Position numbers and translations under genes: made by a program
DNA from: Paenibacillus polymyxa
GTDB lineage: Bacteria; Bacillota; Bacilli; Paenibacillales; Paenibacillaceae
Assembly: GCF_018614975.1 (NCBI RefSeq)
Contig: NZ_JAGGNR010000019.1
Span: 1-64,000, forward strand
Length of the DNA: 64,000 nt
Reading direction: 5' to 3'
Part shown: piece after piece, positions 18,473-27,243 of the stretch
How positions within the stretch are numbered: the first letter of the stretch is position 1
Layout: each line of letters begins with the position of its first letter
The notes under the pieces: generated by a model
The model's input: only the letters and a program-made list of their open reading frames with translations
Database searches by the model: none
What the model was told of the DNA's origin: nothing

Positions 18473-19738
18473 TTAAAATTCGAATTGCACGTCGCTCAGA
18501 CGACGCTTGATCTCGGAAATAACACGTTTCTCTTCCTCTTCACCCTTGGCTTCAAAGGTTACGGAGAAACGAACAAAGTTACCGGCATCATCCCAAGGTA
18601 CGGATGAGATCAGTTTCTCACGGATCAGGAATTGGGAGAAATCTTCGCCGGATTCGAAGCGACGTCCGCCAACCACACCTTTTGGTGCTTCAACATACAG
18701 GAAGAATGAACCTTTAGGTTTTTCTGCCTGGAAGCCCAGTTCGTTCAATGCGGCAACGAGCATGTCGTGACGACGGGAATATTTCTCTGCAATTTTTTCA
18801 GTGATCTCAGGGTGGTTCAATCCATAAGCAGCAGCCTTTTGAATCGCGATGAACTGACCGGAGTCATTGTTGTCCTTCACGTCACTGAATGCTTTGACTA
18901 CAAGCGGGTTACCCGCTACAAATCCGATTCTCCAACCCGTCATGTTGTAGGACTTGGACAGAGAGTGCAGCTCAACGCCCACATCCTTCGCACCAGGTAC
19001 CGACAGGAAGCTGAACGGTTTTTTGCCATCATACGTCAACGCTGCGTATGGAGCATCATGTACAACCACAACATTGTATTTCTTAGCCCACTCCACGACT
19101 TCAGTGAAGAACTCCACCGTCGCGCTTGCACCTGTTGGGTTGTTCGGGTAGTTCAGATAGAGCAACTTCGCACGTTTTGCGATGTCTTCCGGAATAGCCG
19201 TCAGATCAGGCAGGAAGTTGTTCTCTTTTGTCAATTGAATGTTGAACACTTCTCCACCCAGATACTTCGTATGTGTGCCCATAACCGGGTAACCTGGAAC
19301 GGTCATGATCGTCACATCACCCGGATTGATGAAGCATGAAGGCATCATCGCCAAAGCCGGTTTGGAACCAATGGAGTGCACGATTTCAGTATCTGCATCT
19401 ATATCTTCTACGTTAAATACGTTTTTCAGGTAGGAAGCAGCAGCAGCCTTGAATTCAGGAATACCATTATCGGCATAACCACGGTTCTCAGGTCTGGAAG
19501 CTTCTTCTGCAAGTGCAGCGACAATGCCTGCATCAGCCATTTCGTCCGGTTCACCTACACCAAGGTCAATCAGTTCCACATCGGGAAAATCTTGTTTGGC
19601 CGAAGCTTTGGCACGTTTGATTTTCTCGAATTTATAAATGTTCGTGTCTTTACCATAGTTGGAGCCACCGATACGGTCGGCAAAATTAGTCTGAATGTAA
19701 GTTTCTTGATATTTATCGATACTCATAACGTTGTTCAT
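18473..19738 (-). CDS. dapL: LL-diaminopimelate aminotransferase-type PLP enzyme
   Basis: A class I/II aminotransferase of 421 aa that most resembles the DapL group, which converts tetrahydrodipicolinate directly to LL-diaminopimelate for lysine and cell wall. Seen: the N-terminal NIYKFEKIKR and LIDLGVGEPDE, the PLP-contact region NYPNNPTGA, AsP in VVHDAPYA, and the Schiff-base Lys in SLSKSYNMTGWRIGF. Substrate cannot be proved from sequence; related enzymes act on other amino acids. Start is unclear: GAGGAG abuts the first ATG and lies 12 nt before the in-frame ATG four codons later. It has its own terminator, and its promoter should be in 19739-19836. The use of DAP fits the MurE type encoded further on. 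Confidence 0.78.
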   Translation of the reverse strand: MNNVMSIDKYQETYIQTNFADRIGGSNYGKDTNIYKFEKIKRAKASAKQDFPDVELIDLGVGEPDEMADAGIVAALAEEASRPENRGYADNGIPEFKAAAASYLKNVFNVEDIDADTEIVHSIGSKPALAMMPSCFINPGDVTIMTVPGYPVMGTHTKYLGGEVFNIQLTKENNFLPDLTAIPEDIAKRAKLLYLNYPNNPTGASATVEFFTEVVEWAKKYNVVVVHDAPYAALTYDGKKPFSFLSVPGAKDVGVELHSLSKSYNMTGWRIGFVAGNPLVVKAFSDVKDNNDSGQFIAIQKAAAYGLNHPEITEKIAEKYSRRHDMLVAALNELGFQAEKPKGSFFLYVEAPKGVVGGRRFESGEDFSQFLIREKLISSVPWDDAGNFVRFSVTFEAKGEEEEKRVISEIKRRLSDVQFEF

Positions 19739-19836
19739 CTCCTCATTTGACGCAAATTTCTACACTTTAATATGAAGCATTTGCGTGATCAAAGCCATGG
19801 ACAAAGTATCCGAACATTTGTACTTTTTTGGAACTG

Positions 19837-20799
19837 TTAACGACTGCGTAACGAGGCAAGCACGTCTTCCATATCTTGCGGAATCGGAGCTGAAAATTCA
19901 AGGTATTCTCCCGTTGTTGGATGCACAAATCCAAGAATGGCCGCATGAAGTGCCTGTCCTTGCATTTTGATGCCTTTATTCCGTCCATAAGTTGGATCTC
20001 CTACAAGCGGGTGACCGATAAATTTCATGTGAACCCGAATCTGGTGAGTACGTCCTGTCTCCAGTTTCAATTCCAGCAAGGTGTAATCATTAATCCGCTC
20101 TGTAACGGTAAAATGCGTAACGGCATGTTTACTGTTACGTTCTGTGACCGTATACATTTTGCGGTCATTGGTATCGCGTCCAATCGGTGCATCGATGGTC
20201 CCTTGATCATGGTTAAGATGACCATGAACAAGCGCAATATACCGTCTATTCACCGTATGTTCCTTCAACTGAGCAGCCAGTGATGCATGCGCACGATCGT
20301 TCTTGGCAGCCATAATCAGGCCAGATGTATCCTTATCGATACGATGCACAATACCAGGACGCAACTCTCCATTAATACCCGAGAGGTCTTTGCAGTGATG
20401 CATAAGTGCATTAACGAGGGTACCCGACGTGTGTCCTGGTGCCGGATGCACCACAAGACCACGCTGTTTGTTGATCACGATCAGGTCGCTGTCTTCATAT
20501 ACCACTTCCAGCGGAATATCTTCGGCAATGATCTCCACAGCAGCTGGTTCTGGAATCTGTAACTCAACCAGATCCCCTTCGGATAACTTGGCATTGGCTT
20601 TGACTACAGCACCATTTACCGTAACCATTCCGTCTCCGATCCACAATTGAACCTGGGAGCGAGATACGTTATCCACGGCTTCCGTAATATATTTGTCAAT
20701 TCGTTCTTTTTTATGTTCAGCGGCAACGGTCCATTCCATACGTTCATTGCCATTCATTAGTTCTTCGTCGTTAATCTGTTCCTTATTCGGATTACTCAT
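19837..20799 (-). CDS. rluD: RluD-type 23S rRNA pseudouridine synthase
   Basis: Isomerises uridines in large-subunit rRNA. The 320-aa chain has an N-terminal S4 domain (KERIDKYITEAVDNVSRSQVQLWI) and a catalytic domain with the conserved HRIDKDTSGLIM holding the catalytic Asp. ETGRTHQIRVHM and HPLVGDPTYG follow. The frame is open further upstream, but I start at ATG 20799: AAGGGA lies 9 nt before it and it overlaps the lspA stop by 8 nt. This gene follows lspA in many Firmicutes (B. subtilis ylyB). The exact target uridine is not determined. Confidence 0.9.
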   Translation of the reverse strand: MSNPNKEQINDEELMNGNERMEWTVAAEHKKERIDKYITEAVDNVSRSQVQLWIGDGMVTVNGAVVKANAKLSEGDLVELQIPEPAAVEIIAEDIPLEVVYEDSDLIVINKQRGLVVHPAPGHTSGTLVNALMHHCKDLSGINGELRPGIVHRIDKDTSGLIMAAKNDRAHASLAAQLKEHTVNRRYIALVHGHLNHDQGTIDAPIGRDTNDRKMYTVTERNSKHAVTHFTVTERINDYTLLELKLETGRTHQIRVHMKFIGHPLVGDPTYGRNKGIKMQGQALHAAILGFVHPTTGEYLEFSAPIPQDMEDVLASLRSR

Positions 20800-21286
20800 G
20801 ATGTTCATTCCCTTCAATCTTCGCGGCTGCTTTTTCGCGCCGTCCTTCAAGCAATGTCTCCACTATGATCAACCCTACACCGATGCAGATTGCCGAATCG
20901 GCGATGTTAAAAATGGGAAACGTATAACTTCCAAAATTAAGTTGTACAAAATCTACAACTTCTCCGGTCAATGCCCGGTCAAGGAAGTTGCCAATTGCTC
21001 CACCAAGCACCAAACTAAGCGCCACAGGCAGCAATTTGTGTGGAGTATCTTTTACCTTTTGCAAATACCAAATTAAGGCAACGACCACAATCAACGTAAC
21101 GACAATAAAGAACCAACGCTGGTCTTGCAGAATGCCAAAAGCTGCTCCTGAGTTACGATGTGATGTGATGACAAAGAAATTGCCGATGACCGGAATTTCT
21201 TCTCTGAGTTCCATCCGGGTTGCGATCAGATACTTGGTTCCCTGATCCAATAAAAATACGATAAAAGCGAGGATATAATACACCAC
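20792..21286 (-). CDS. lspA: Lipoprotein signal peptidase (signal peptidase II)
   Basis: LspA cuts lipid-modified prolipoproteins before the Cys, here needed for OppA and for the two lipoproteins of the ABC module. The 164-aa protein has four membrane helices. The two catalytic Asp residues lie in GNFLDRALTGEVVDF and FNIADSAI, and NSGAAFG is also conserved. Start is GTG (GTG GTG TAT) with GGAGT 7 nt upstream. It is cotranscribed with rluD, whose start lies inside its 3' end. Confidence 0.94.
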   Translation of the reverse strand: MVYYILAFIVFLLDQGTKYLIATRMELREEIPVIGNFFVITSHRNSGAAFGILQDQRWFFIVVTLIVVVALIWYLQKVKDTPHKLLPVALSLVLGGAIGNFLDRALTGEVVDFVQLNFGSYTFPIFNIADSAICIGVGLIIVETLLEGRREKAAAKIEGNEHHE

Positions 21287-21507
21287 GTTTGTTTGTCACT
21301 CCGTTCTTGTCTTTTCCAAACGATACCAGGCTTACGCCAGACTTGTTTATTGTAGCACAGCTGTTTGGAAATCGTCCACGACGCGCTACATCGCAATGCT
21401 TATGGCAAAAACGATAACATTTCCCTTCTGTAATCTTGCCCTTAATGGCACATCCTACAATAGAGTCAAAATCCGGATTCCAGCATGAAAGCAGAAAGGG
21501 GAAAATC

Positions 21508-22245
21508 ATGTCACATTTTACTACCGAACAACTGCAATTTCTACGTTCCCAACTGATGTCCGATAAGCGCGATATTGAACATAGACTTTCGGAAAACGAG
21601 CATTATGGCCTTGGAGACTCCCTTAAACTACAGACAGGTGAATTATCACCGATTGATAATCATCCTGGTGACATAGCCACGGAGGTGTATGAACGCGAGA
21701 AAGATATTTCCCTGCTGGAACATGATGAGTTCCAATTGGAGCGAATCGATTCTGCACTGCACTCCATCGAAGAAGGACATTACGGTACATGTGCGGTCTG
21801 CCAGCAACCCATCCCTTATGAACGCATGGAAGCTGTTCCCTACACCAAATACTGCAAAAAACATCAACCGGAAACCGTTGTCTCTGAGAACCGTCCTGTA
21901 GAGGAAGAATTCTTTGCCCCGGCATTTGGTCGAACCAGTCTGGACGAGCGAGATGATCAAAATGGCTTCGATGGTGAAGACACCTGGCAGATTGTTGAGA
22001 GCTGGGGCACATCGAACTCACCAGCCATGGCTGAAGGACGTGATATTGACAGCTATGATGTTATGGCTATTGAAGCCACAGATGAAGTGGAAGGCTGCGT
22101 TGAAGCGTACGAAAGCTTTGTTGCAACAGACATCTATGGTCATGACGTCTCCATCGTGCGCAATCGGCAATATCGCCAGTACCTGGAGAACCGTGAAGGT
22201 GACGGCCTGCTGGAACCCGATATGGAGACGGATGACATGTATTAA
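21508..22245 (+). CDS. yteA: YteA-family protein with DksA/TraR-type zinc finger
   Basis: A 245-aa protein of the family annotated as YteA, found in Bacillus and Paenibacillus and linked to sporulation. The N-terminal coiled region (about 1-90) is followed by a zinc finger CAVC...KYCKKH (about 97-120) like that of DksA/TraR. The acidic C-terminal half ends ETDDMY. In DksA, the coiled coil enters the RNA polymerase channel; whether this protein does so is not known. The upstream 24 in-frame residues are excluded because AGGGG lies 7 nt before ATG 21508. It is the only well-supported plus-strand gene here and is divergent from lspA. Confidence 0.85.
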   Translation: MSHFTTEQLQFLRSQLMSDKRDIEHRLSENEHYGLGDSLKLQTGELSPIDNHPGDIATEVYEREKDISLLEHDEFQLERIDSALHSIEEGHYGTCAVCQQPIPYERMEAVPYTKYCKKHQPETVVSENRPVEEEFFAPAFGRTSLDERDDQNGFDGEDTWQIVESWGTSNSPAMAEGRDIDSYDVMAIEATDEVEGCVEAYESFVATDIYGHDVSIVRNRQYRQYLENREGDGLLEPDMETDDMY

Positions 22246-22273
22246 TTGCACCTTGATACAATCGCTACATGGC

Positions 22274-22633
22274 TTAGTAGGTGGTCAGTTCCAGCTGCCG
22301 TTGTACAATTCGAACAATATCAGCGATGTAGTCACCAACAATAGGGAGATTAAGTGCCCCAAGCAGCTGCAAAACATAGATGATCGTCGCTGCGAAAAAG
22401 GTAAACCCAATCGCAATCCCCACACCACGGGCTGCTCCAGACAACAAGTTTAATCCAATCAGCTTCCAGGGTCTGTTCAAAAGTTCCGTGTATTGCGCAA
22501 TCCGGGAACGCTCCAGTTCATTAGCCAGTCGGTTAGTCAAGGTATGTAACTCTTCAATTTTGTCATGTGAAGTTAGATCATCTGATGTTGATTTTGAAAT
22601 GGATGCCGTTTGCTTTTCATCATGTTCGCTCAT
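22274..22633 (-). CDS. DUF5665-type small membrane protein
   Basis: A 119-aa protein of the DUF5665 group, function unknown. A hydrophilic N-terminus (1-30) leads to a helical segment with ELHTLTNRLANELERSRIAQYTELLNRP. It ends in one or two membrane helices with a Gly-rich turn (NLLSGAARGVGIAIGFTFFAATIIYVLQLL) and a short amphipathic tail. GGAAC lies 9 nt before the ATG. It is convergent with yteA, 28 nt from it, and sits behind the ileS terminator, so it is probably monocistronic. Confidence 0.75.
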   Translation of the reverse strand: MSEHDEKQTASISKSTSDDLTSHDKIEELHTLTNRLANELERSRIAQYTELLNRPWKLIGLNLLSGAARGVGIAIGFTFFAATIIYVLQLLGALNLPIVGDYIADIVRIVQRQLELTTY

Positions 22634-22696
22634 GTTTGCTCAGTTCCTTTGATCAATATAGATTGACTGCACTATAGAATCATTGCCTTTTTGCAT

Positions 22697-22757
22697 AAAA
22701 AACAAACGAGCCCAGAACCAGGGAAAATGTCCCTGCCTCTGCGGCTCGTTTGTTTAT
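22697..22757 (-). terminator. Terminator of ileS
   Basis: A 14-bp arm pair (AAACAAACGAGCC region at 22699-22712 and its complement at 22743-22756) encloses a further GGGA/TCCC stem. A/T-rich flanks on both sides make it usable in both directions; on the minus strand it ends in a T-run 45-100 nt after ileS. Confidence 0.8.
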
Positions 22758-22797
22758 ACTCTATATTCTGTCCTAATTGGATGGGACAGGCTCCGAA

Positions 22798-25700
22798 TTA
22801 CGCTTCGATGTAAATACCGATTGATTTGCCTCCGGCTTCAACGCGTTCCATGGACTCATTCGAGCCAAATGTAACTTCGGTTACGAGAACATTTTCACGC
22901 AACACATCATCAAACGCCTGAATAGCTTCCTGAAGGGATGCATCCACATCCAGTGTCAAACGTACTCTTTTCTCAATTGGCAAGTCCAGTCGTTTCCGGG
23001 TATCCTGCACAGCACGAACCACTTCACGGACCCAGCCTTCCTGTTCCAGTGCTGGCGTGATTTCGGTATTGAGCGCAACCGTCAGACCGTAACCTGATGC
23101 AGAAGCAAAACCTGATTTGGCCTGTTTATCAACCAATAATTCTTCGCTCGTCACTTGCAGCTCTTCGCCTTCCGGTGAAACGATGTTCAGCACACCCTCC
23201 GAAACCACTTTACGCGTCTCATCGGCCGACATTCCCTTGAAGAGGTTTTGCAGGAATCCTACGTTTTTACCGTATTTCTTACCTGCAACTTTCAGGTTCA
23301 GTTTCAATGTAAAGTCAACGAATTCCGCATCATTATGCTCTGTACGGATTCCTTTCACATTGATCTCTTCCTTGATGATCTCTTCATAACTTGCCAGGTC
23401 AAAACCTTTATCCAGGGATACAATCAATTCGGACAGTGGCTGACGTGTCTTGATGCCTGTTTCGTTACGAACGTTACGGGCAAGTTCAACCACGCGGCGA
23501 GCCGTCTCCATATCCTGTTCCAGTCCTGCATCAATTAGCGCTTCATTAGCTACCGGATAGTCTTCCATGTGCACACTCTCACCTGTTGCAAGGTTCAGAT
23601 AGATGTCTTCTGCCAGCATCGGTGTGAACGGAGCAACCAACTTCGCAGTAGTCACCAGTACTTCAGTCAATGTACGGTAAGCATCCAGTTTATCGTCTGT
23701 CAGGCCACTTCCCCAGAACCGGTCACGGGAACGACGGATATACCAGTTACTCAGTTCATCAACAAATGCTTCAATCGCTTTGGAAGAGTTCAGATAGTCG
23801 TTAACCAGCAACGCTTTTTCTACAACCAGGATCAGGCTGTTCAGTCTCGAGAGAATCCAGCGATCCAGCTTGTGTGCAGACAGTTGGAACGGGTGCTCCT
23901 GTGGATCAAATCCATCAATGGTAGCATAAAGCGTCAGGAATGCATGGGTGTTAACCAGCGTATCGACCATTTTAGATTTGGCTTCGCCTACGATACCTTT
24001 GGAGAACCGTTTGCTGTTCCACGGTGCACTGTCAGACAACAAAGCCCAGCGGAATGCATCTGTACCGTACTCTTCAATCACTTCCCAAGGATCGATAACG
24101 TTACCTTTGGATTTGGACATCTTCTGTCCGTTTTCATCAAGAACGTGTCCTGTAGCCATAACCGCTTTGTAAGGCGCTTTACCTGTCAAAAGGGTGGAAA
24201 CCGCCAGCAAGCTGTAGAACCAGCCACGAGTCTGGTCAATTCCCTCACAGATCATATCAGCAGGATACTGCTGTTCGAATACTTCTTTATTTTCAAATGG
24301 ATAGTGCTGCTGGGCAAACGGCATCGAACCGCTGTCGAACCAGACATCGATCACTTCCGGTGTACGTTTCATTTCATATTTGCCACAAGAGCTCATGACT
24401 TTAACGTCATCCACATATGGTTTATGCAGCTCAAGATTCTCAGGCACGTCGCCTACCGCACGAGCACGTAATTCAGCAATGCTGTGTGGAGCAAATTGTT
24501 CGCCAGTCTCCTCACATACCCAGATGTTCAGCGGAGTTCCCCAATAACGATCACGGCTGATATTCCAATCCACCAGATCCTCAAGGAATTTCCCGAAACG
24601 ACCTTCACGAACGTGACCCGGGTACCAATCCACTTCACTGTTGTTGGCAATCAATTGGTCCTTGATGGCTGTTGTTTGGATAAACCAGCTGTCCATTGCA
24701 TAGTACAGAAGCGGTGTATCACAACGCCAGCAGAATGGATAGCTGTGCTCATATTTTTCTTTGCTGAACAAACGTCCATTTTCAGACAGATATCGCACGA
24801 TATCAATATCACAATCCTTCACGAAACGTCCGGCAAAGTCAGTAACCTCAGCGACAAATTTACCTTCCAGATCCACCATGTTCACAAAGCTGATCCCATT
24901 CTCACGGCATACACGGTAGTCATCTTCACCATGGGCAGGAGCCATGTGTACGATACCCGTACCACTTGCATCCGTTACAAAACCTGCGCCCAAAATGATG
25001 TTGGCTTTCTCAGCCTGTACGTAGTTGAACGGAGGATCATACGTTTTTCCAACCAGATCGGCACCTTTCAGTGCACCAATGATTTCATACTCACCTTTGG
25101 TATCTTTCATCACTTTGTCAACCAGATTGGTAGCCATGATGTACACTTCGTCACCTTGACGAACACGGGAGTAGTCCATATCCGGATTCACGGCAAGTGC
25201 AACGTGTGAAGGCAGTGTCCAAGGTGTTGTCGTCCAAGCCAGTACAAATTCTCCGCTGTCATCCAGTTTGAATTTCGCTGTAGCGCTCAGGTCTTTGACG
25301 TCTTTGTACCCTTGTGCAACTTCATGGGAACTCAGTGTGGTCTGGCAAGATGGGCAATACGGGCTCACACGATGCCCCCGATACAACAGGCCTTTCTCAT
25401 GAATTGTCGCCAGGATGTTCCATACACTCTCGATGTAGTTGTTATCCAGGGTGATATACGGGTTATCCATATCCGTCCAATATCCGATACCTTCTGTCAA
25501 ATCACGCCATTGTTGCTCGTACTCGAATACGCTCGCTTTACATTCGTTAATGAATTTCTCCACGCCGTAATCTTCGATTTCCCATTTGTGGGAGATGCCA
25601 AGCTTTTTCTGTACACCCAGCTCTACAGGCAGACCATGTGTATCCCAGCCCGCTTTACGAACGACGCGGTAACCCTTCATCGTGTTATACCGTCCAACGA

Positions 25701-25896
25701 AATCCTTGATTACGCGTCCCAGTACGTGACCGATATGTGGTTTACCGTTCGCTGTAGGAGGCCCTTCATAAAATACGAAGTTTGGTTTGCCCTCCCGGTT
25801 TTCGATGGATCTTCTGAATGTATTCTCCGTTTTCCATTTATCTAACACGCGTAATTCTCTGGCACGTGCCTTCTCTTTGACGTCAACTCGTTGCAT
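22798..25896 (-). CDS. ileS: Isoleucyl-tRNA synthetase, long eukaryote-like type (IleRS2)
   Basis: Charges tRNA-Ile and edits valine. The 1032-aa chain has the HIGH motif as PHIGH in PPTANGKPHIGHVLGR, the KMSKS motif KMSKSKGN, the CP1 editing region (WTTTPWTLPSHVALAVN) and an anticodon-binding domain (about 650-800). It has a long C-terminal region without the Cys-rich zinc finger of type 1 enzymes. The HIGH-flanking sequence and length point to type 2, the form associated with natural mupirocin tolerance. B. subtilis uses the shorter type 1. I start at ATG 25896 (MQRVDVKEKA) with AGGAAG 9-11 nt upstream; ATG 25905 is 2 nt from that site and less likely. Controlled by a T-box leader. Confidence 0.93.
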   Translation of the reverse strand: MQRVDVKEKARARELRVLDKWKTENTFRRSIENREGKPNFVFYEGPPTANGKPHIGHVLGRVIKDFVGRYNTMKGYRVVRKAGWDTHGLPVELGVQKKLGISHKWEIEDYGVEKFINECKASVFEYEQQWRDLTEGIGYWTDMDNPYITLDNNYIESVWNILATIHEKGLLYRGHRVSPYCPSCQTTLSSHEVAQGYKDVKDLSATAKFKLDDSGEFVLAWTTTPWTLPSHVALAVNPDMDYSRVRQGDEVYIMATNLVDKVMKDTKGEYEIIGALKGADLVGKTYDPPFNYVQAEKANIILGAGFVTDASGTGIVHMAPAHGEDDYRVCRENGISFVNMVDLEGKFVAEVTDFAGRFVKDCDIDIVRYLSENGRLFSKEKYEHSYPFCWRCDTPLLYYAMDSWFIQTTAIKDQLIANNSEVDWYPGHVREGRFGKFLEDLVDWNISRDRYWGTPLNIWVCEETGEQFAPHSIAELRARAVGDVPENLELHKPYVDDVKVMSSCGKYEMKRTPEVIDVWFDSGSMPFAQQHYPFENKEVFEQQYPADMICEGIDQTRGWFYSLLAVSTLLTGKAPYKAVMATGHVLDENGQKMSKSKGNVIDPWEVIEEYGTDAFRWALLSDSAPWNSKRFSKGIVGEAKSKMVDTLVNTHAFLTLYATIDGFDPQEHPFQLSAHKLDRWILSRLNSLILVVEKALLVNDYLNSSKAIEAFVDELSNWYIRRSRDRFWGSGLTDDKLDAYRTLTEVLVTTAKLVAPFTPMLAEDIYLNLATGESVHMEDYPVANEALIDAGLEQDMETARRVVELARNVRNETGIKTRQPLSELIVSLDKGFDLASYEEIIKEEINVKGIRTEHNDAEFVDFTLKLNLKVAGKKYGKNVGFLQNLFKGMSADETRKVVSEGVLNIVSPEGEELQVTSEELLVDKQAKSGFASASGYGLTVALNTEITPALEQEGWVREVVRAVQDTRKRLDLPIEKRVRLTLDVDASLQEAIQAFDDVLRENVLVTEVTFGSNESMERVEAGGKSIGIYIEA

Positions 25897-25950
25897 GGTG
25901 ATCATCTTCCTTTCAGCTGTGTTGAATTGTGGACCGTGCACAAAAAGCGT

Positions 25951-26210
25951 TTCAATCCCCCTAAATCCCCCTTGCTAAGGGGGACCCCATAGGCGCTCCG
26001 CCCTCTGGACACCCGGGATGAGTTGTCGGTGGCGGATTGGTGGCGCTTATGGGCGAGGGGGATGTGCGTAGTGGCGGCCATTTTGCCGCTGTTCCCTGCG
26101 TGAACGCCGCATGGCCTTACCGTGAGGCGGGTGTTGCCGGGCGCTTCGCTCTCCCGGCGGGTCGGCTCTCTCCTTGAGGTCCCTGCGGGCCTCATGGACG
26201 TTCGCCTTTT
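25951..26210. repeat. GC-rich, hairpin-filled insert in the ileS leader
   Basis: Between the T-box terminator and the ileS ribosome site are about 260 nt of clearly higher GC than the surroundings. It starts with a palindrome CCCCCTT-GCT-AAGGGGG (25967-25983), a motif I have seen dispersed in other genomes. It also contains CCCATAGGCGC pairing with GCGCTTATGGG, CCGGG/CCCGG and GAGG/CCTC stems. No coding character: the ORFs across it are Arg/Gly/Pro-rich and not credible. It looks like an inserted repeat, not part of the T-box. Confidence 0.5.
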
Positions 26211-26217
26211 TTGGACA

Positions 26218-26250
26218 CAAAAAAGCCCCGTCCCTGGAAAGGGACGAGGC
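26218..26250 (-). terminator. T-box terminator of ileS
   Basis: GCCTCGTCCC pairs with GGGACGGGGC around a short loop (26250-26225), then T-rich bases (26224-26218) on the minus strand. The T-box sequence just upstream would pair with its 5' arm to form the antiterminator when uncharged tRNA is bound. Confidence 0.9.
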
Positions 26251-26520
26251 TATACTCGCGTTACCACCCTAATTCTGTTCATCACAAACCACAACCAAGC
26301 AAGCCTGGGTATGCTCTGTCATCAACAGCGCTTATGCCCCGCTATACTACAGCAGGGTGCCGTTATAACGTACGGCTTACGGTTCGGCTTACACACGGCA
26401 TTCAAGCACACCGCTTCAGCGTCACTTCTCCGGGGAGATATTCGGCTATAACTCATCCATTGGTTTGCACCAACCACCAACTCTCTGAGGGATGAGATCA
26501 TAACGTACTGAACCCGTCAT
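26218..26520 (-). promoter_or_regulatory. Isoleucine T-box riboswitch
   Basis: A minus-strand leader that senses uncharged tRNA-Ile. The conserved T-box AGGGTGGTAACGCG is at 26270-26257. Stem I starts near 26518 with AGTA (S-turn partner), AGAGAG and GGTGGTTGGTG-AAACC type loops. The arms CTCATCC/GGATGAG are followed by GAAT and ATC at 26439-26437, which fits an isoleucine specifier codon. The terminator lies at its end. The specifier is placed by analogy with known T-boxes, not by a structure model. Confidence 0.9.
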
Positions 26521-26545
26521 GGAATCACTATTCATTATGAATATA

Positions 26546-26574
26546 GTTATAGCCTCTTTGCAGACAAAAGTCAA
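26546..26574 (-). promoter_or_regulatory. Promoter of the ileS T-box leader
   Basis: TTGACT (26574-26569) and TATAAC (26551-26546) on the minus strand with a 17-bp spacer. It lies in the short gap after divIVA, so ileS has its own unit behind the ylm-divIVA genes. Confidence 0.8.
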
Positions 26575-26586
26575 CCAGGCGATAGA

Positions 26587-27096
26587 CTAATAAATTTCCT
26601 TCATCTCACGCTCACGGTCACGCACTTCCTGCTCCCGGCTCTCCAGCACTTCCCAACCATCCTGAGTCAACAGTTCAAGCTGCGCTTCAACAAGCGTGCG
26701 GAAACGGGCACGATAAATCGATGCCTGCTTTTTCAGTTCTTCCACTTCCAAAGCAATTTTACGTGATTTGCCCAACGATTCATTGACGATCCGGTCTGCA
26801 TTTTTCTCTGCTTCCTTCACGATCAACTGCGCTTCTTTCTTCGCATTACTCTTCACATCATCGGCAGCTTCCTGTGCAATGATGATCGTTTTGCTAAGTG
26901 TTTCTTCAATTGTGGAAAAATGATCCAGCTTTTCCTGAACGGACAGCAACTGATTGCTCAGCTCTTTGTTCTCGCGAATGACGCCTTCGTAATCTTTGAT
27001 GACTTGATCCAGGAATTCATTGACTTCATCCTCGTCATACCCGCGCAAACGTCGGGAAAATTCCTTGTTGTGTATGTCCAGCGGCGTTAATGGCAT
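26587..27096 (-). CDS. divIVA: DivIVA, polar/septal curvature-sensing protein
   Basis: DivIVA gathers at curved membrane of septa and poles and recruits division and sporulation factors. The start MPLTPLDIHNKEFSRRLRGYDEDEVNEFLD is the conserved lipid-binding domain. The rest (about 30-165) is coiled coil, rich in Glu, Lys and Leu, ending in an acidic-basic tail. I choose ATG 27096 over GTG 27105 because AGGAGGT overlaps the GTG and lies 7 nt before the ATG. Its 169 aa is normal. A Spo0A-box-like TTGTCGAAA lies upstream (27211-27217), but one such heptamer can occur by chance. Confidence 0.94.
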   Translation of the reverse strand: MPLTPLDIHNKEFSRRLRGYDEDEVNEFLDQVIKDYEGVIRENKELSNQLLSVQEKLDHFSTIEETLSKTIIIAQEAADDVKSNAKKEAQLIVKEAEKNADRIVNESLGKSRKIALEVEELKKQASIYRARFRTLVEAQLELLTQDGWEVLESREQEVRDREREMKEIY

Positions 27097-27243
27097 GCTG
27101 TCCACCTCCTGTTAAAGTTCCTTCCCGTCCAGAGAAGGTTTGCAGCATAAATCTTTGACTTAATGTATATCGGATACACCGCGTATTTTCTACACCTTTA
27201 TGATAAACATTTCGACAAGAAAGGGGATTTTCCTGCAACAGAC

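Noticed and set aside
23569-24471. 300-aa ORF opposite ileS
   Set aside because: Antisense shadow of ileS with no credible protein features.
26122-26451. ORFs over the T-box and the GC-rich insert
   Set aside because: They translate conserved RNA structure; Arg/Gly/Pro-rich or His-rich products.
27211-27217. Spo0A box (TGTCGAA) upstream of divIVA
   Set aside because: A single exact heptamer is expected about eight times in 64 kb on two strands, and no paired site or clear promoter goes with it.
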